NCBI GenBank assembly: GCA_021772675.1
Contig: JAJFLO010000169.1
Location: 1-64,000, forward strand
From: Verrucomicrobiota bacterium
GTDB taxonomy: Bacteria; Verrucomicrobiota; Lentisphaeria; JABSQK01; JAJFLO01
Length of the DNA: 64,000 bases
Reading direction: 5' to 3'
This document shows, piece by piece, positions 16,840-26,965 of the stretch (position 1 is its first letter; every line of letters starts with the position of its first letter). Both the position numbers and the translations under genes were made by a program. Below the pieces are notes generated by a model. That model worked only from the letters and a program-made list of their open reading frames with translations. It was not told the origin of the DNA and did no database searches.

Positions 16840-16896
16840 GATTGATTTGAGTTTGTTAGGTTCGTTGAGTTATGCTACTTCTTTCAGAATGACTCG

Positions 16897-19485
16897 CTAT
16901 CCGGAAATAATATTGATTAGCCTGCCAGGAACGCAGATGATTTTCGTGACCGTTGATCCACCAATAATTCCCCGCACTGATTCATTTTCCATGGCCATTT
17001 TTTCCATGTCTTCTTTTGATATATCAGCAGGCATCATAATACGGGCTTTTGGTTTTCCTTTTAACTGAACCAGGATTTCGACTTCATTTTCTTTGGTCAT
17101 TTCTTCATTATAGGTAGGCCAAGGTTCATAAGCAATAGATTGATTGTGACCCAGACGTTGCCAAAGTTCTTCTGCAAAATGTGGAACAAGAGGAGATAGT
17201 AATTTTACATAGATTTCGATTGCACCACAATTTGTTGTTTTATATTTCGAAAATGCATTAAGAAAAATCATCAGTTGACTTATAGCCGTGTTTATATTAA
17301 GCGTTTCGAGATCTTTGGTTACCTTTTTTATGGTTGCATGCAATATTCTAAGCTGTTCTTTATCTAATTCTTCGTCATTAATGTTTTTGGCAATTTCACC
17401 ATCCTCATCTATAATCATTCGCCATGAGCGCTGTAAGAAACGTCGAAGCCCTTCCACACCTTTTGTATTCCATGGTTTTACTGCTTCGAGTGGTCCCATA
17501 AACATTTCGTAAAGCCTGAAACTGTCTGCTCCATATTCGGCAATAACATCGTCCGGGTTGACCACATTTCTAAGAGCTTTAGACATTTTCGCTGGAAACT
17601 CAACTAATTCTTCTTCGGTCTCAATATGATAAAATTTCCCATCTTCTTCTTTTACCAGATCAGTTCGAGCCAATGCCCCTCTGGAATCTTTATAAGAAGT
17701 CCCGAGAATCATTCCTTGATTTACTAACTTTTGAAATGGTTCGTTGGTGCTTACCAAGCCGAGGTCATAAAGTACTTTGTGCCAAAATCTCGCATACAAA
17801 AGATGTAAAACAGCATGCTCAGCTCCACCAACATATAAATCAACCGGCATCCAATATTTTTCCTTTGCTTTATCCCATGCTTCCAAATTATTGTCGGGAT
17901 CGATATAACGCAAATAATACCAACACGATCCAGCCCATTGCGGCATGGTATGAGTTTCCCGTTTTCCTTTTTGCCCGGTATCTGGATCGGTATATTCAAG
18001 CCATTCTTGTGCTTTTGCTAATGGTGATTCGCCTGTGCCCAATGGTTTGAAATCATCAATTTCAGGTAGTGACACAGGTAAATTATTTTCATTAATTAAA
18101 CGAATTTCTCCATCGTCCATATGGACAACAGGAAACGGTTCCCCCCAATAGCGCTGTCGGCTAAATAACCAATCACGTAATTTGTAATTAACCGTCTTTT
18201 TTCCAAGCCCACTGTTCTTCAACCACTCAATGGTTGTTCGTTTCGAATCATTGACAGACAAATTATTAATATCTAAACCAGTCTCATTCGCCGAATCTAT
18301 TAAAACTCCATTACCTGTCCAACAAGCGTTTCCAGACAGAACATCATTAATTTCAATATTCTCTTTATTCGCTTCATTTTCGTCTGGCCGGATAATTGCT
18401 TTGATTTTAATACCAAATTTTCGAGCAAATTCAAAATCCCGGGTGTCATGTGCAGGAACGGCCATAATTGCTCCGGTACCATATCCCATCATTACATAAT
18501 CACTGATCCAAATAGGAATTTCATCATTACTCACTGGATTGATGGCGTAACTTCCTGTAAATACGCCAGTTTTTTCTGTATTTAATTCCGTACGATCCAT
18601 ATCGGACTTTTTTGCGGCAAGCTTTTTATAAGCAGATACGTCATTTTTCTTGTCAGGAGCTGTAATTATCCCAACGAGTGGATGTTCAGGTGCAAGTACC
18701 ATGTAGGTTGCACCAAATAGTGTATCGGGGCGAGTTGTAAATACTCGAATGATGTTGCTGCTTTTTGCCAATTTAAAATCGACTTCTGCTCCTGTGGATT
18801 TACCGATCCAATTTCTCTGCATTTCTTTAATGCCCTCTGGCCAATCCAGTTCTTCAACGTCATTTAATAATCGCTCTGCATACTCTGTTATTTTCAGCAT
18901 CCATTGTTTCATTGGCCGACGAATAACGGGATGTGCTCCACGCTCACTTTTTCCGTCAATGACCTCTTCATTTGCTAAAACTGTTCCCAATGCCGGGCAC
19001 CAGTTAACTGGAATCTCATCAAGATATGCCAACCCTTTTTTGTGCAGTTTCAGGAAAATCCATTGTGTCCATTTATAATAATTGGGATCAGTTGTATTAA
19101 TTTCTCTGGACCAGTCATAGGAGAAACCAAGTGACTGAATTTGGGATCTGAAATTATTAATATTGTTTTTGGTCGTTATTGATGGGTGGGTTCCTGTTTC
19201 TACGGCATATTGCTCGGCAGGCAGTCCAAACGCATCCCATCCCATTGGGTGGAGAACATTAAAGCCCTGCATCCGTTTAAATCGACAAACGATATCTGTG
19301 GCAGTGTATCCTTCCGGATGGCCAACGTGAAGCCCTGCACCGCTTGGGTACGGAAACATATCCAAAACATACATTTTTGGTTTTTCTGAAAAATCTTCTG
19401 CTTTAAACATCTGATTTTCAAACCAATATTTCTGCCACTTTGGTTCTACGACTTCTGGCTTGTATTTTCCACTCTCAGTAATCAT
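16897..19485 (-). CDS. leuS: Leucyl-tRNA synthetase
   Basis: LeuRS charges leucine onto tRNA-Leu. The 862-residue product shows the HIGH-box variant [10 protein letters not shown] (HVGH 53-56). An editing domain (CP1) lies in the middle, with the threonine-rich [18 protein letters not shown] and a later [20 protein letters not shown]. The catalytic WCPALGT and [17 protein letters not shown] segments follow. The second signature is KMSKA (633-637) in place of KMSKS, a common substitution, followed by [16 protein letters not shown]. The C-terminal tRNA-binding domain ends at residue 862. Ten bp separate it from the upstream SDR gene, so they may be co-transcribed. Confidence 0.97.
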   Translation of the reverse strand: MITESGKYKPEVVEPKWQKYWFENQMFKAEDFSEKPKMYVLDMFPYPSGAGLHVGHPEGYTATDIVCRFKRMQGFNVLHPMGWDAFGLPAEQYAVETGTHPSITTKNNINNFRSQIQSLGFSYDWSREINTTDPNYYKWTQWIFLKLHKKGLAYLDEIPVNWCPALGTVLANEEVIDGKSERGAHPVIRRPMKQWMLKITEYAERLLNDVEELDWPEGIKEMQRNWIGKSTGAEVDFKLAKSSNIIRVFTTRPDTLFGATYMVLAPEHPLVGIITAPDKKNDVSAYKKLAAKKSDMDRTELNTEKTGVFTGSYAINPVSNDEIPIWISDYVMMGYGTGAIMAVPAHDTRDFEFARKFGIKIKAIIRPDENEANKENIEINDVLSGNACWTGNGVLIDSANETGLDINNLSVNDSKRTTIEWLKNSGLGKKTVNYKLRDWLFSRQRYWGEPFPVVHMDDGEIRLINENNLPVSLPEIDDFKPLGTGESPLAKAQEWLEYTDPDTGQKGKRETHTMPQWAGSCWYYLRYIDPDNNLEAWDKAKEKYWMPVDLYVGGAEHAVLHLLYARFWHKVLYDLGLVSTNEPFQKLVNQGMILGTSYKDSRGALARTDLVKEEDGKFYHIETEEELVEFPAKMSKALRNVVNPDDVIAEYGADSFRLYEMFMGPLEAVKPWNTKGVEGLRRFLQRSWRMIIDEDGEIAKNINDEELDKEQLRILHATIKKVTKDLETLNINTAISQLMIFLNAFSKYKTTNCGAIEIYVKLLSPLVPHFAEELWQRLGHNQSIAYEPWPTYNEEMTKENEVEILVQLKGKPKARIMMPADISKEDMEKMAMENESVRGIIGGSTVTKIICVPGRLINIISG

Positions 19486-19495
19486 TTATTATCCT

Positions 19496-20464
19496 CTAAT
19501 CCATATTGTTACGGATATAGTCACCAACTTCCAGGATAGTTTCTTCCAGTCCGATTGTTGGTTCATAATTTATAAGTTTCTTTGCTTTAGCCAAGGATGG
19601 GACACGTCTAAGCATATCTTCAAATCCTTCTTCGTATGCTTGGCTATAAGGGATATGAACAATTGACGATGAGCTCCTTAAAACATTGATAACTTTTTGA
19701 GCCAGATCATTAATTGTGATTTCTTCATCTGTCCCCAAATTCATGACCTGCCCCTGCGCCTCTTTACACATAACAAGGTTTGCTAATGCACCCACGACAT
19801 CCCTTACGTTTCCAAAGCATCGAGATTGATTGCCATCGCCGTAAACCGGTATTGGTTCATTGGCCAATGCCTTTTTTATGAATCGGGGTATCACCATACC
19901 GTATTGACCGCTCTGGCGAACTCCAACGGTGTTGAATAATCTTACGATATATACAGGTTGTCCCGTTTCTTTTGCCATGGCAAACGCAGCGAATTCATCG
20001 ATTGCCTTTGAGCAGGCGTAAGCCCAACGGTGTTTTGTTGTCGGACCGCTGACGGTATCGTCTTCTTCTTTAAACGGGATGGACGTGCTTTTACCGTAAA
20101 CTTCTGATGTAGATGCAATGACGACGGTTTTGTGATATCGTCTTGCAGCTTTGAGTACGCAATCTGTACCCTCAACATTGGTACGGATTGTATGGACTGG
20201 CTTTTTTACAATCAATTCAACGCCGACTGCTGCTGCGAGATGATAAATCACGTCGCATTCAGATATCAATCTATCCATCACCATTTCGTTCAATACGGTA
20301 TCGACGGCAAATTGAAAGTTGGGATTTTCAGTCAAATGTTCAATATTGCTTTTCGAACCTGTAGAAAGATCATCAAGCACTTGCACATGCCAATTTTGAT
20401 TCAGTAAAAGTTCACTTAAATGACTCCCAATAAACCCTGCTCCCCCAGTTATTAATGCATTCAT
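19496..20464 (-). CDS. NAD-dependent sugar-nucleotide epimerase/dehydratase (extended SDR)
   Basis: A 322-residue extended short-chain dehydrogenase. GGAGFIGS at 7-14 binds NAD. STSEVYG (118-124) and YACSK (Y149, K153) form the active site. RLFNTVGVRQ and GDGNQSRCFGNVRDVV are segments shared by UDP-glucose 4-epimerase, UDP-glucuronate decarboxylase and related enzymes. The substrate is therefore an NDP-sugar, most likely feeding surface polysaccharide, but the exact reaction cannot be chosen. It is divergent from murB with 192 bp between them, which must carry both promoters. Confidence 0.88.
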   Translation of the reverse strand: MNALITGGAGFIGSHLSELLLNQNWHVQVLDDLSTGSKSNIEHLTENPNFQFAVDTVLNEMVMDRLISECDVIYHLAAAVGVELIVKKPVHTIRTNVEGTDCVLKAARRYHKTVVIASTSEVYGKSTSIPFKEEDDTVSGPTTKHRWAYACSKAIDEFAAFAMAKETGQPVYIVRLFNTVGVRQSGQYGMVIPRFIKKALANEPIPVYGDGNQSRCFGNVRDVVGALANLVMCKEAQGQVMNLGTDEEITINDLAQKVINVLRSSSSIVHIPYSQAYEEGFEDMLRRVPSLAKAKKLINYEPTIGLEETILEVGDYIRNNMD

Positions 20465-20656
20465 AAGTCACCATTCCTGGTTATAAGTTGTTCATTTTCT
20501 ATGCGATGGTATACTGTTCTTGACAAATTAGAACCGTTACTCTACCATATCTTTTCAAGGGTTAAAATCCGTTTTATAAAATGGAGGTCATCCATTAGTC
20601 ATTCTTTTCTGATATTTAAAAATTGAATTGAATCTAAATAGGACAGGAGTTCTGTT

Positions 20657-21622
20657 GTGAACCTAGAAAAAATTAGTCGATTCATTGATTTTGTTGAGAA
20701 AAATGACATCTCCTTTCAACGCGACGCGTTATTAGCTGATTTCACTACATTTAGATTGGGCGGACAATGTCCATGTTTGGTCTTTTGCGACTCATCTGAT
20801 CAGTTAGCCAGGGTTGTAAAGGAATTGGCAAGTCATGACTTGCCCTACTTACTTGTCGGAGGAGGATCAAATCTATTAGTCTCAGATGATGGATTGGATG
20901 CAATTGTTGTCCGATACGTATCGGATACGGTGGAAATGGTTATTGGCAAAGATGACGTATCTGTTTCTGCCGCAGTAATTCTTGATGATTTTGTAGACGA
21001 GACTGTTTATCATGGCATAAATGGATTTGTAAACTGTTCAGGAATTCCGGGTACGGTTGGAGGCGCTATTGTTGGAAATGCCGGAGCGTTCGGCTGGCAA
21101 ATTGGTGATGCTGTAATTTCAGTAACTGTTATTAATAAACATGGCGAATTGGAAGAATTAATCCCCGATGACATTGGATTCAGATATCGACATTCTGGAT
21201 TGAAAGTTACTAAAGACATTGTTGTGGATGCCAAATTCACGTTGAAAAAGAGCGACCGGGAGGCATTACAAACTGAACGAAATCGTATCCTGAAACTTCG
21301 TGCATCAAAACATCCTGATTTAAAAACGTATTCATGTGCAGGGAGCTTCTTCAAAAATATTGAGCCAACCTCAGCAGCTGACCGTCGTCAGGCATCAGGG
21401 TGGTTTTTAGAGCAGGCCGGTGTAAAAGCAATGCAATTTGGAGGTGCTGGCATTTTTAGTAAGCACGCAAATATTATCATCCAATCTACAAAAAACTGTA
21501 GTGCACGGGATGTTTACGAATTATCAAAACAAATGGCTTTAGCAGTAAAGAATAAGTATGGCATAGATTTAGAACGAGAGGTTTTACTAATAGGCCGGTT
21601 TAAAAATTTTGAAGAAAACTAA
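20657..21622 (+). CDS. murB: UDP-N-acetylenolpyruvoylglucosamine reductase
   Basis: MurB reduces the enolpyruvyl group of UDP-GlcNAc-enolpyruvate to give UDP-MurNAc for peptidoglycan, using FAD and NADPH. The FAD-binding region includes LLVGGGSNLLV (66-75) and GIPGTVGGAIVGNAGAFG (128-145). RYRHSGLK (175-182) and CAGSFFKN (226-233, proton-donor Ser230 region) mark the active site. The length of 321 and the arrangement fit the type II MurB of many Gram-positive and non-proteobacterial lineages. Translation begins with GTG after AGGACAGGAG, a good ribosome site. Its stop overlaps the next ATG by one base (TAATG), coupling the two genes. Confidence 0.95.
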   Translation: MNLEKISRFIDFVEKNDISFQRDALLADFTTFRLGGQCPCLVFCDSSDQLARVVKELASHDLPYLLVGGGSNLLVSDDGLDAIVVRYVSDTVEMVIGKDDVSVSAAVILDDFVDETVYHGINGFVNCSGIPGTVGGAIVGNAGAFGWQIGDAVISVTVINKHGELEELIPDDIGFRYRHSGLKVTKDIVVDAKFTLKKSDREALQTERNRILKLRASKHPDLKTYSCAGSFFKNIEPTSAADRRQASGWFLEQAGVKAMQFGGAGIFSKHANIIIQSTKNCSARDVYELSKQMALAVKNKYGIDLEREVLLIGRFKNFEEN

Positions 21623-22863
21623 TGAAATTATCACTGGACGATCTTGAAACGTTAAATTCCCAGACAGAAATAGTAAATTTGCCGGATCAAATTTGGGATG
21701 TTATTATCATTGGCGCGGGACCTGCTGGTTCTTATGCCGGAATACACCTGGCCGGTAAAAAACTTAAAGTTCTGTTAATTGACGGTTCGGCGTTTCCTCG
21801 CGATAAAACCTGTGGGGATGCCCTTATAGCTGATTCGATAAAGTGCCTCGAAAAAGTGGATCTTATAGACACTGTCCGAACATATGGCTTTGAAGCAAAT
21901 AATGCAGTTGTCTCAAGTCCTTCAGGCCACAAAGTCGACATAAAAGGTGATTATATTACCCTAAAACGTAGATATTTGGATGCAATAATTGTCGAAGGCG
22001 CTGTAAGCCACGGTTGTCGTTTCACACAGGGTTACGTCAATAATGTTGAAATCAATGGTGATTTTGATTTCCGCACATTCGTAAAAAATTTTGAGCATCC
22101 GATCAAATCGAAATTGGTTTTCATTGCAACTGGCGGAAATATTTCACTACCGCAAAAACTAAATATCATTAAAAAAAAGAACCCTAGTGGTATTGCGATA
22201 CGGAGTTACATAAAATCAAACTATGTAATTAACGACCTAATTATATCCTTTGATGATTCCATTCTTCCTGGATATGCGTGGATATTTCCACTGGGGAAAG
22301 GTGAATATAATATTGGATGCGGAAGCTTTTTTACATCCATGAAAAATGACACCCAACGCCTTAAAAAGGCATTTAGCAGGTTTATGAATACCTTTCCGGA
22401 GGCAATAAAACTTGTGTCTGGAACTCAATCGGAATTATCTTTGAAAGGTTGTCCGCTTCGATGTGGATTATCTGGTGCCAAATTTGTAACAGAAAAACAA
22501 ATGTTGGCAATTGGAGAAACAATTGGAACAACGTTTCCTTTTACGGGTGAAGGTATTGGCAAAGCAATGGAAACCGGGGAACTCGCCGCTGAAATCGCAT
22601 CCGATGCATTGCGAATGAACAAACCAGTATTACTAAAGACATTTTCCAAAGTTGTAAAAGCTAAATTAGAATCAAAGTATTTTGGATATAAAATGGCGGA
22701 AAAGATATCGTCGAACCGGTCTCTTTTAGATGCTGCGACAAAGAGAGCTAGTCAAAGTAAAAAAATGCAGGATGCACTTGCTGGAATTGTCGCGGAGACA
22801 GTCAATCCAAAATCTTTAATAAGTGTTTCAAGTTTGGTAAAAGCAATGCGAAATAGCGAATGA
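21622..22863 (+). CDS. FAD-dependent geranylgeranyl-reductase-family protein
   Basis: A 413-residue flavoprotein. The Rossmann loop VIIIGAGPAGSYAG is at 28-40, followed by the conserved CGDALIADSIKCL segment. A second FAD motif, GEGIGKAMETGELAAEIA, lies near 305-325. This pattern is that of the geranylgeranyl reductase and related hydroxylase group, which reduces isoprenoid chains or oxidises lipids and aromatic compounds. The substrate is not evident. Translational coupling with murB suggests a link to cell-envelope or isoprenoid-carrier metabolism, but that is inference. The protein is soluble with no membrane segment. Confidence 0.8.
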   Translation: MKLSLDDLETLNSQTEIVNLPDQIWDVIIIGAGPAGSYAGIHLAGKKLKVLLIDGSAFPRDKTCGDALIADSIKCLEKVDLIDTVRTYGFEANNAVVSSPSGHKVDIKGDYITLKRRYLDAIIVEGAVSHGCRFTQGYVNNVEINGDFDFRTFVKNFEHPIKSKLVFIATGGNISLPQKLNIIKKKNPSGIAIRSYIKSNYVINDLIISFDDSILPGYAWIFPLGKGEYNIGCGSFFTSMKNDTQRLKKAFSRFMNTFPEAIKLVSGTQSELSLKGCPLRCGLSGAKFVTEKQMLAIGETIGTTFPFTGEGIGKAMETGELAAEIASDALRMNKPVLLKTFSKVVKAKLESKYFGYKMAEKISSNRSLLDAATKRASQSKKMQDALAGIVAETVNPKSLISVSSLVKAMRNSE

Positions 22864-22890
22864 GGTTCCCCATCGGAATGCCATTTCAAA

Positions 22891-23619
22891 TTAACCGTTT
22901 TTCAACAAATCAATTCCATATTTCGCGATTAAATTAGCAAGTTTCAAATCAATTTCATTGTCGATATCGATTGAACGAATGCTCGGCATTTCAAATGGCG
23001 CCGTTTTCTCAGGTAAAAATGTTAACTTGTCAAGAAATACCTTTGTTCGAACCCAATATATCGCCCCATTAATTCGAATAATTTTATTCATTTTTTGCCT
23101 AGGCGTATGTTGCGGCAACTCTAAGTGGCTCAGTGGAATCAACCAGCCATGTTGATTACATTTTCTCAACCAATCTGGATACACTTCACTTTCACAAACT
23201 GATACAACGGCGTCAACATTATTAGTCAACTTTGAATAGGCATCATCAATGTCACCGCTGGTAACAAACGGGCTCGTAGGTTGAATTAACACCAATGCTG
23301 ATGGTAATATCTTTTCGGAATCGAGAATTGATTGGCACAGATGCAGAACAACATCTGCAATTAGTGAATTATCTTGGGCTAGGTCAGTTGGTCTGAGAAA
23401 TGGAACTTCAGCACCATTTTCTGTAGCCTGTTGCGCAAAATCAACATCATCGGTAGAAACGATGATACGATTAATGGACGCGGCTTCTTTGGCACAGGTT
23501 ATGCTCCTTGTAATTAGCCGGACACTGTTAACCATCTGCTCACATTTACGTTTTATTCCTTTTGAACCCGCTCTTGCTGGGATGATTGCTAATGTTGAAT
23601 TTGAGAATGAAATATTCAT
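22891..23619 (-). CDS. Acylneuraminate-type cytidylyltransferase (CMP-sugar synthetase)
   Basis: A 242-residue CMP-nonulosonate synthetase-like protein that would activate a sialic-acid-type sugar with CTP. The N-terminal nucleotide loop is AIIPARAGSKGIKRKC (11-26); the family normally has KN where this has KC. IIVSTDDVDFAQQA, LVLIQPTSPFVTSGDIDDAY and IRSIDIDNEIDLKLA are standard. No other sialic, legionaminic or pseudaminic acid gene is nearby, so the sugar is unknown; similar enzymes also serve KDO-like and other surface sugars. It is convergent with the flavoprotein gene, 27 bp away. Confidence 0.85.
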   Translation of the reverse strand: MNISFSNSTLAIIPARAGSKGIKRKCEQMVNSVRLITRSITCAKEAASINRIIVSTDDVDFAQQATENGAEVPFLRPTDLAQDNSLIADVVLHLCQSILDSEKILPSALVLIQPTSPFVTSGDIDDAYSKLTNNVDAVVSVCESEVYPDWLRKCNQHGWLIPLSHLELPQHTPRQKMNKIIRINGAIYWVRTKVFLDKLTFLPEKTAPFEMPSIRSIDIDNEIDLKLANLIAKYGIDLLKNG

Positions 23620-23782
23620 TATTTAAGGTCTTTTCTGAAATCCGGTATAGAAATTGCGTGCAATGAAACGCTGAACATCAGAAAAACAGGCAGTAATAAG
23701 TTATCTATTTTGTTGAGGCAATATTATCAATTGCCGAATTTTGGTAAAAGCTAACTAAACTTTTTAAAATCAGGATCAAATT

Positions 23783-24169
23783 ATGAGTACAAAAACTAAG
23801 GTTTTATTTGTTGATGATGAAAAAAAAATTCGTGAATTATTTAGTGAAGCATTTAGTGAAAAATATGATGTTTTTGTAGCGGCCAATGGTATCACGGCAT
23901 TAAATCTGATAGTGAAAAACACTATTCGAATTATCTATACTGACCTGCAAATGCCAAAAATGGATGGTATTGAATTATGTAAAAAGATACGAGAACATGA
24001 TATGATTTCAATAGTATGTGCAGTAACTGGCTACACAAAACTATTTGAACTGCAGGAATGTCGTGAAATAGGATTTGATGATTATTTTAAGAAGCCCGTT
24101 GATTTGCCTTTGCTTGCAGAGTCTTTAAAAGATTCCGAATTAAAGTTAATACGTTGGCTTAAAAAGTAG
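23783..24169 (+). CDS. Single-domain response regulator
   Basis: A 128-residue receiver domain with no output domain. Acidic pocket DD at 11-12, phosphoacceptor Asp54 in IIYTDLQMPKMDG, switch threonine at 82 in AVTGYT, and lysine 103 or 104 in FKKPVDL are all present. It would be phosphorylated by a histidine kinase and act by protein binding, as CheY or Spo0F do. No kinase lies in the window, so its partner is encoded elsewhere. It is followed by an 861-bp gap rich in repeats. Confidence 0.92.
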   Translation: MSTKTKVLFVDDEKKIRELFSEAFSEKYDVFVAANGITALNLIVKNTIRIIYTDLQMPKMDGIELCKKIREHDMISIVCAVTGYTKLFELQECREIGFDDYFKKPVDLPLLAESLKDSELKLIRWLKK

Positions 24170-24381
24170 CGATAAATTAGCAATTTCTTTATCTATTTCG
24201 AAGTCTAATCAGGTAAATGCTTGACATTGTTCAGCAAGATATATTCACCCAGTTTCTATAGAAAGCATATATCCTATCCTATACAAGAAACTTCAAGATT
24301 TCTTCAATTTCGAAACATTTATAGGTCATTCACCATGTTGCGTTTTTGGTGTTCCGCAGACAAGTGGAGTAAGGTCTCTCA

Positions 24382-24549
24382 CTAGCAGTCTGTCGGACTT
24401 TGGAAGAATCTACTGCGAAAACCGCATTCTTGGCGCATTTTTGTCCAAATTATCGTCGAATATCGCAATATATTCCTCAAATTTGGACAAAAATGCTCTC
24501 AATTTGACGATTTTCTCGCAACGATTTCCAAAGTCCGACAGACTGCTAG
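24382..24549 (+). repeat. Family B palindromic element, full copy
   Basis: 168 bp with perfect 24-bp terminal inverted repeats, CTAGCAGTCTGTCGGACTTT with GGAA continuing inward on the left and the exact complement on the right. Internal arms TTTTTGTCCAAATT and AAATTTGGACAAAAA form a second hairpin. No coding capacity. Structure is that of a MITE. Confidence 0.92.
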
Positions 24550-24555
24550 GAAACA

Positions 24556-24573
24556 GCATAAATTAATCAGACT
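24556..24573 (+). repeat. Family A right-end remnant
   Basis: GCATAAATTAATCAGACT matches the right terminal repeat of family A and directly abuts the left end of the next full copy. Confidence 0.6.
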
Positions 24574-24754
24574 AGCCTGATTAATTCATGCGATTCCTGC
24601 TGCGAGCACGTATCTTGTTTCATATAAATGAGTTGTAAATAACACGAAATCTCGTAATAGTTCACTATTACTTCGCCTTCGAAACCTTCATAACTCGTTT
24701 TTCTAAAGCAGTCTAAGCACTCTCGCGACAAAATCGCGTGAATTAACGAAGCTA
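24574..24754 (+). repeat. Family A palindromic element, full copy
   Basis: AGCCTGATTAATTCATGCG at the left and GCGTGAATTAACGAAGCTA at the right, with central TAATAGTTCACTATTA. One right-end mismatch block (ACGAAG for ATCAGG) shows divergence from the other copies. Confidence 0.88.
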
Positions 24755-25030
24755 GACCTCATCCCGAAAACATTTCTTCGTCTGGCCAGTTTCTGATTTA
24801 CACTAAAAAAATATGCCCGTTTACCTCAACCACATATTATAACGGTAAAACCAAATCTATGCTGATGTGTAAATTTTAACGATTGTTTTGAATAAAACAA
24901 GTTTTCCAATTGGGAGACATGGATTATATGGTCAAGTATAATGTTTTGGTCCTTCACATCTTTGGTATTTTATAAAAGAAATACTATTGTTTAGTTGATA
25001 TGACCACCAATTAAATTTAAGGATTAAACA

Positions 25031-25735
25031 TTGTATAAAGCAGCATTGGACACGTCAGGACGCTATGCTTCATTTTCGCTGGAAGACAATAATACCAAAG
25101 AAATAATTTGCGAAAACCATTCTATTTCGATGGGAAAAGAATCGTCAAAACTAGTTTTCTGCATTGTTGAATTGTTATCACAGCATAGAATTAGCTTTGG
25201 TCAAATTAAAACATGGATTGTTGGTTTGGGACCAGGTAGTTATACCGGGCTGAGAATTGGTATTGCCTATACGAAAGGCGTATGTTTCGCAACCGGTGCA
25301 TCTCTGAAGGGCTATCCAAGTAGTTTGGCAATGGCATTAGCTGTAGATAGTCAAGTAAACGATAGACTTGGTGTATTGCATGATGGTCGGCGAGAGACGT
25401 TAATTGTAAGTCCCTACTTAAACAAAAATAATATAGTAATACCTCAGTCTGATCCCAAAATCGTTGGGAGGAACGACATTTATAGGGAAGAAATAGATCA
25501 GTTTATTATATTAAAAGATGACTATGCTCTTTTAAAATCAATTAATCAAACACTGCCCATTGTTACAATTAATTATATTGACAGTACTAAATTATTTCTG
25601 ATTGAAAAATTAAATCGTGAACGGAATAATTTGATTATTGAAGAAAGTTTGGAACCTATATATGTCAGACCACCCGTATTTGTGAAACCAAACAAGGTTT
25701 TTAATATCAAACCGAATCCAATAAGGGAACCATGA
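25031..25735 (+). CDS. tsaB: tRNA threonylcarbamoyladenosine biosynthesis protein TsaB
   Basis: TsaB is the scaffold partner of TsaD in making t6A at position 37 of ANN-decoding tRNAs. The ASKHA-fold start AALDTSGRYASFSLED is present, as is the signature IVGLGPGSYTGLRIGIAYTKG near 63-83. At 234 residues it is typical. The predicted start is TTG after TTTAAGGATT, a fair ribosome site. It overlaps the downstream TerB-like gene by four bases (ATGA), and aroQ follows, so the three are probably one operon. Confidence 0.9.
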   Translation: MYKAALDTSGRYASFSLEDNNTKEIICENHSISMGKESSKLVFCIVELLSQHRISFGQIKTWIVGLGPGSYTGLRIGIAYTKGVCFATGASLKGYPSSLAMALAVDSQVNDRLGVLHDGRRETLIVSPYLNKNNIVIPQSDPKIVGRNDIYREEIDQFIILKDDYALLKSINQTLPIVTINYIDSTKLFLIEKLNRERNNLIIEESLEPIYVRPPVFVKPNKVFNIKPNPIREP

Positions 25736-26508
25736 AATTACCGGACAAAATCAAATCTAAATTTGCCAAGCTGATTGGCGCTGACGTACCGGTTTTTTCA
25801 TTTAGAGCATTAACCAATTTGGAGGGAAACTTAGGCGAAACATATGTCCTGAGTGACAAAGATTCAGTTTTGTTTTGCTCAGGGAATATTGGGGGGAACT
25901 ATAAGTATTTTAAGTATAAGTTTGAAGAAATAACATTAGTCAGCTTAGAAACTGATAGACCGTTTGCGTATTTAGGTATACGTGTCGAAAATCTTGATTA
26001 TCGACTAAAATTTCCAGCATACGATTTAGATCAATTAAATGAATTAATTAATAGCTTTAATAAAAATAAAGTTTCCAATGATAGACCGCAATCACTGGCC
26101 GAGCAAGATTTTGATGAGTCAAAATTGGATTTAACTCCGCTCGTGGGATTTTGCGCATTGCTCTATGCTGTAGCAAACATGGATGGGAAATCGTGCGAAA
26201 ATGAATTAAAGAACCTAAGTCTAATAATAAATGATGACCATATATTGAAACGTGGATTTGATTATTGGAAAGGAACCGATAACATCCAAATTGTTGAGGA
26301 GCTGAAGTCCTTACTAACCTCGGATCAGAAGATTTGTTTATTAGCGAATATGCTTGAAGTTACAATGGTTGATGGTGTATTAAATGAAAATGAGAAGATG
26401 TTTCTGGAGAAAACACGATTAATTTTTAATATCAATACGACTAAATTTAACGCTATTTTTGATGCATTATATGCAAAAAACAATTTTACTAGTTTTTATA
26501 ACAATTGA
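25732..26508 (+). CDS. TerB-like domain protein
   Basis: A 258-residue soluble protein. Residues 1-115 form a beta-rich domain (FSFRALTNLEGNLGETYVLS, VLFCSGNIGGNYKYFKYKF) resembling PH-like modules. Residues 130-255 are an all-helical TerB-like domain. Its two acidic metal-site motifs are ALLYAVANMDGKSCENELKN and LLANMLEVTMVDGVLNENEK. TerB-like domains occur in tellurite-resistance and membrane-associated proteins, generally of unclear biochemistry. It is translationally coupled to tsaB, which does not by itself indicate function. Confidence 0.7.
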   Translation: MKLPDKIKSKFAKLIGADVPVFSFRALTNLEGNLGETYVLSDKDSVLFCSGNIGGNYKYFKYKFEEITLVSLETDRPFAYLGIRVENLDYRLKFPAYDLDQLNELINSFNKNKVSNDRPQSLAEQDFDESKLDLTPLVGFCALLYAVANMDGKSCENELKNLSLIINDDHILKRGFDYWKGTDNIQIVEELKSLLTSDQKICLLANMLEVTMVDGVLNENEKMFLEKTRLIFNINTTKFNAIFDALYAKNNFTSFYNN

Positions 26509-26530
26509 AAAAGAATGACAGTAACAGCCT

Positions 26531-26965
26531 ATGCACATTTTAACTATAAATGGACCAAATTTAGATCTTCTGGGAAGTCGCGAGAAAGACATTTATGGAA
26601 AAGATAACCTGGAAAGCATTGAGAATCAATTACATAAAGTCGCTAGAGAATTAAAAATCTCAATTGATTGCAAACAAAGTAATCATGAAGGGGAGATTGT
26701 AGATTGGATTGGACAAGCTAAGGACAAAATAGATGGAATTATAATAAATCCAGCAGGTTATACTCATACAAGTGTTGCTATTCGAGACGCCATTTCAGCA
26801 GTAAACATACCCACCATTGAAGTTCACTTGAGTAATGTGCACGCTAGGGAAGAATTTCGGCGACATTCATTTATTGTCTCTGTATGCGTTGGCCAGATCT
26901 GTGGTTTTGGTGCGAGCAGCTATGAACTTGCATTGCGGGGACTCATATTACTTCTCAGCAAATAA
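26531..26965 (+). CDS. aroQ: Type II 3-dehydroquinate dehydratase
   Basis: AroQ catalyses the third step of the shikimate pathway. The short type II form (144 residues) is recognised by INGPNLDLLGSRE, with Tyr22 in the flexible lid DIYGKDNL. CKQSNHEGEIVDWI, GIIINPAGYTHTSVAI, and the basic active-site block VHLSNVHAREEFRRHS with His99 follow. All catalytic elements are present. It is the third gene of the tsaB cluster and its end overlaps the convergent 1090-residue gene by 11 bp. Confidence 0.96.
   Translation: MHILTINGPNLDLLGSREKDIYGKDNLESIENQLHKVARELKISIDCKQSNHEGEIVDWIGQAKDKIDGIIINPAGYTHTSVAIRDAISAVNIPTIEVHLSNVHAREEFRRHSFIVSVCVGQICGFGASSYELALRGLILLLSK

Larger units (their letters stand above)
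24170..25030. other. 861-bp gene-free gap holding stacked repeats
   Basis: No protein gene is visible. From left to right: an AT-rich stretch, a full family B element (24382-24549), a lone family A right end (24556-24573), a full family A element (24574-24754), then about 275 bp that presumably carry the tsaB promoter. The stacking suggests that this site repeatedly accepted elements. Confidence 0.6.

Noticed and set aside
24382-24754. Possible CRISPR array suggested by clustered repeats
   Set aside because: The repeats are long palindromes of different families with no regular spacer-repeat periodicity, and no cas genes are present.
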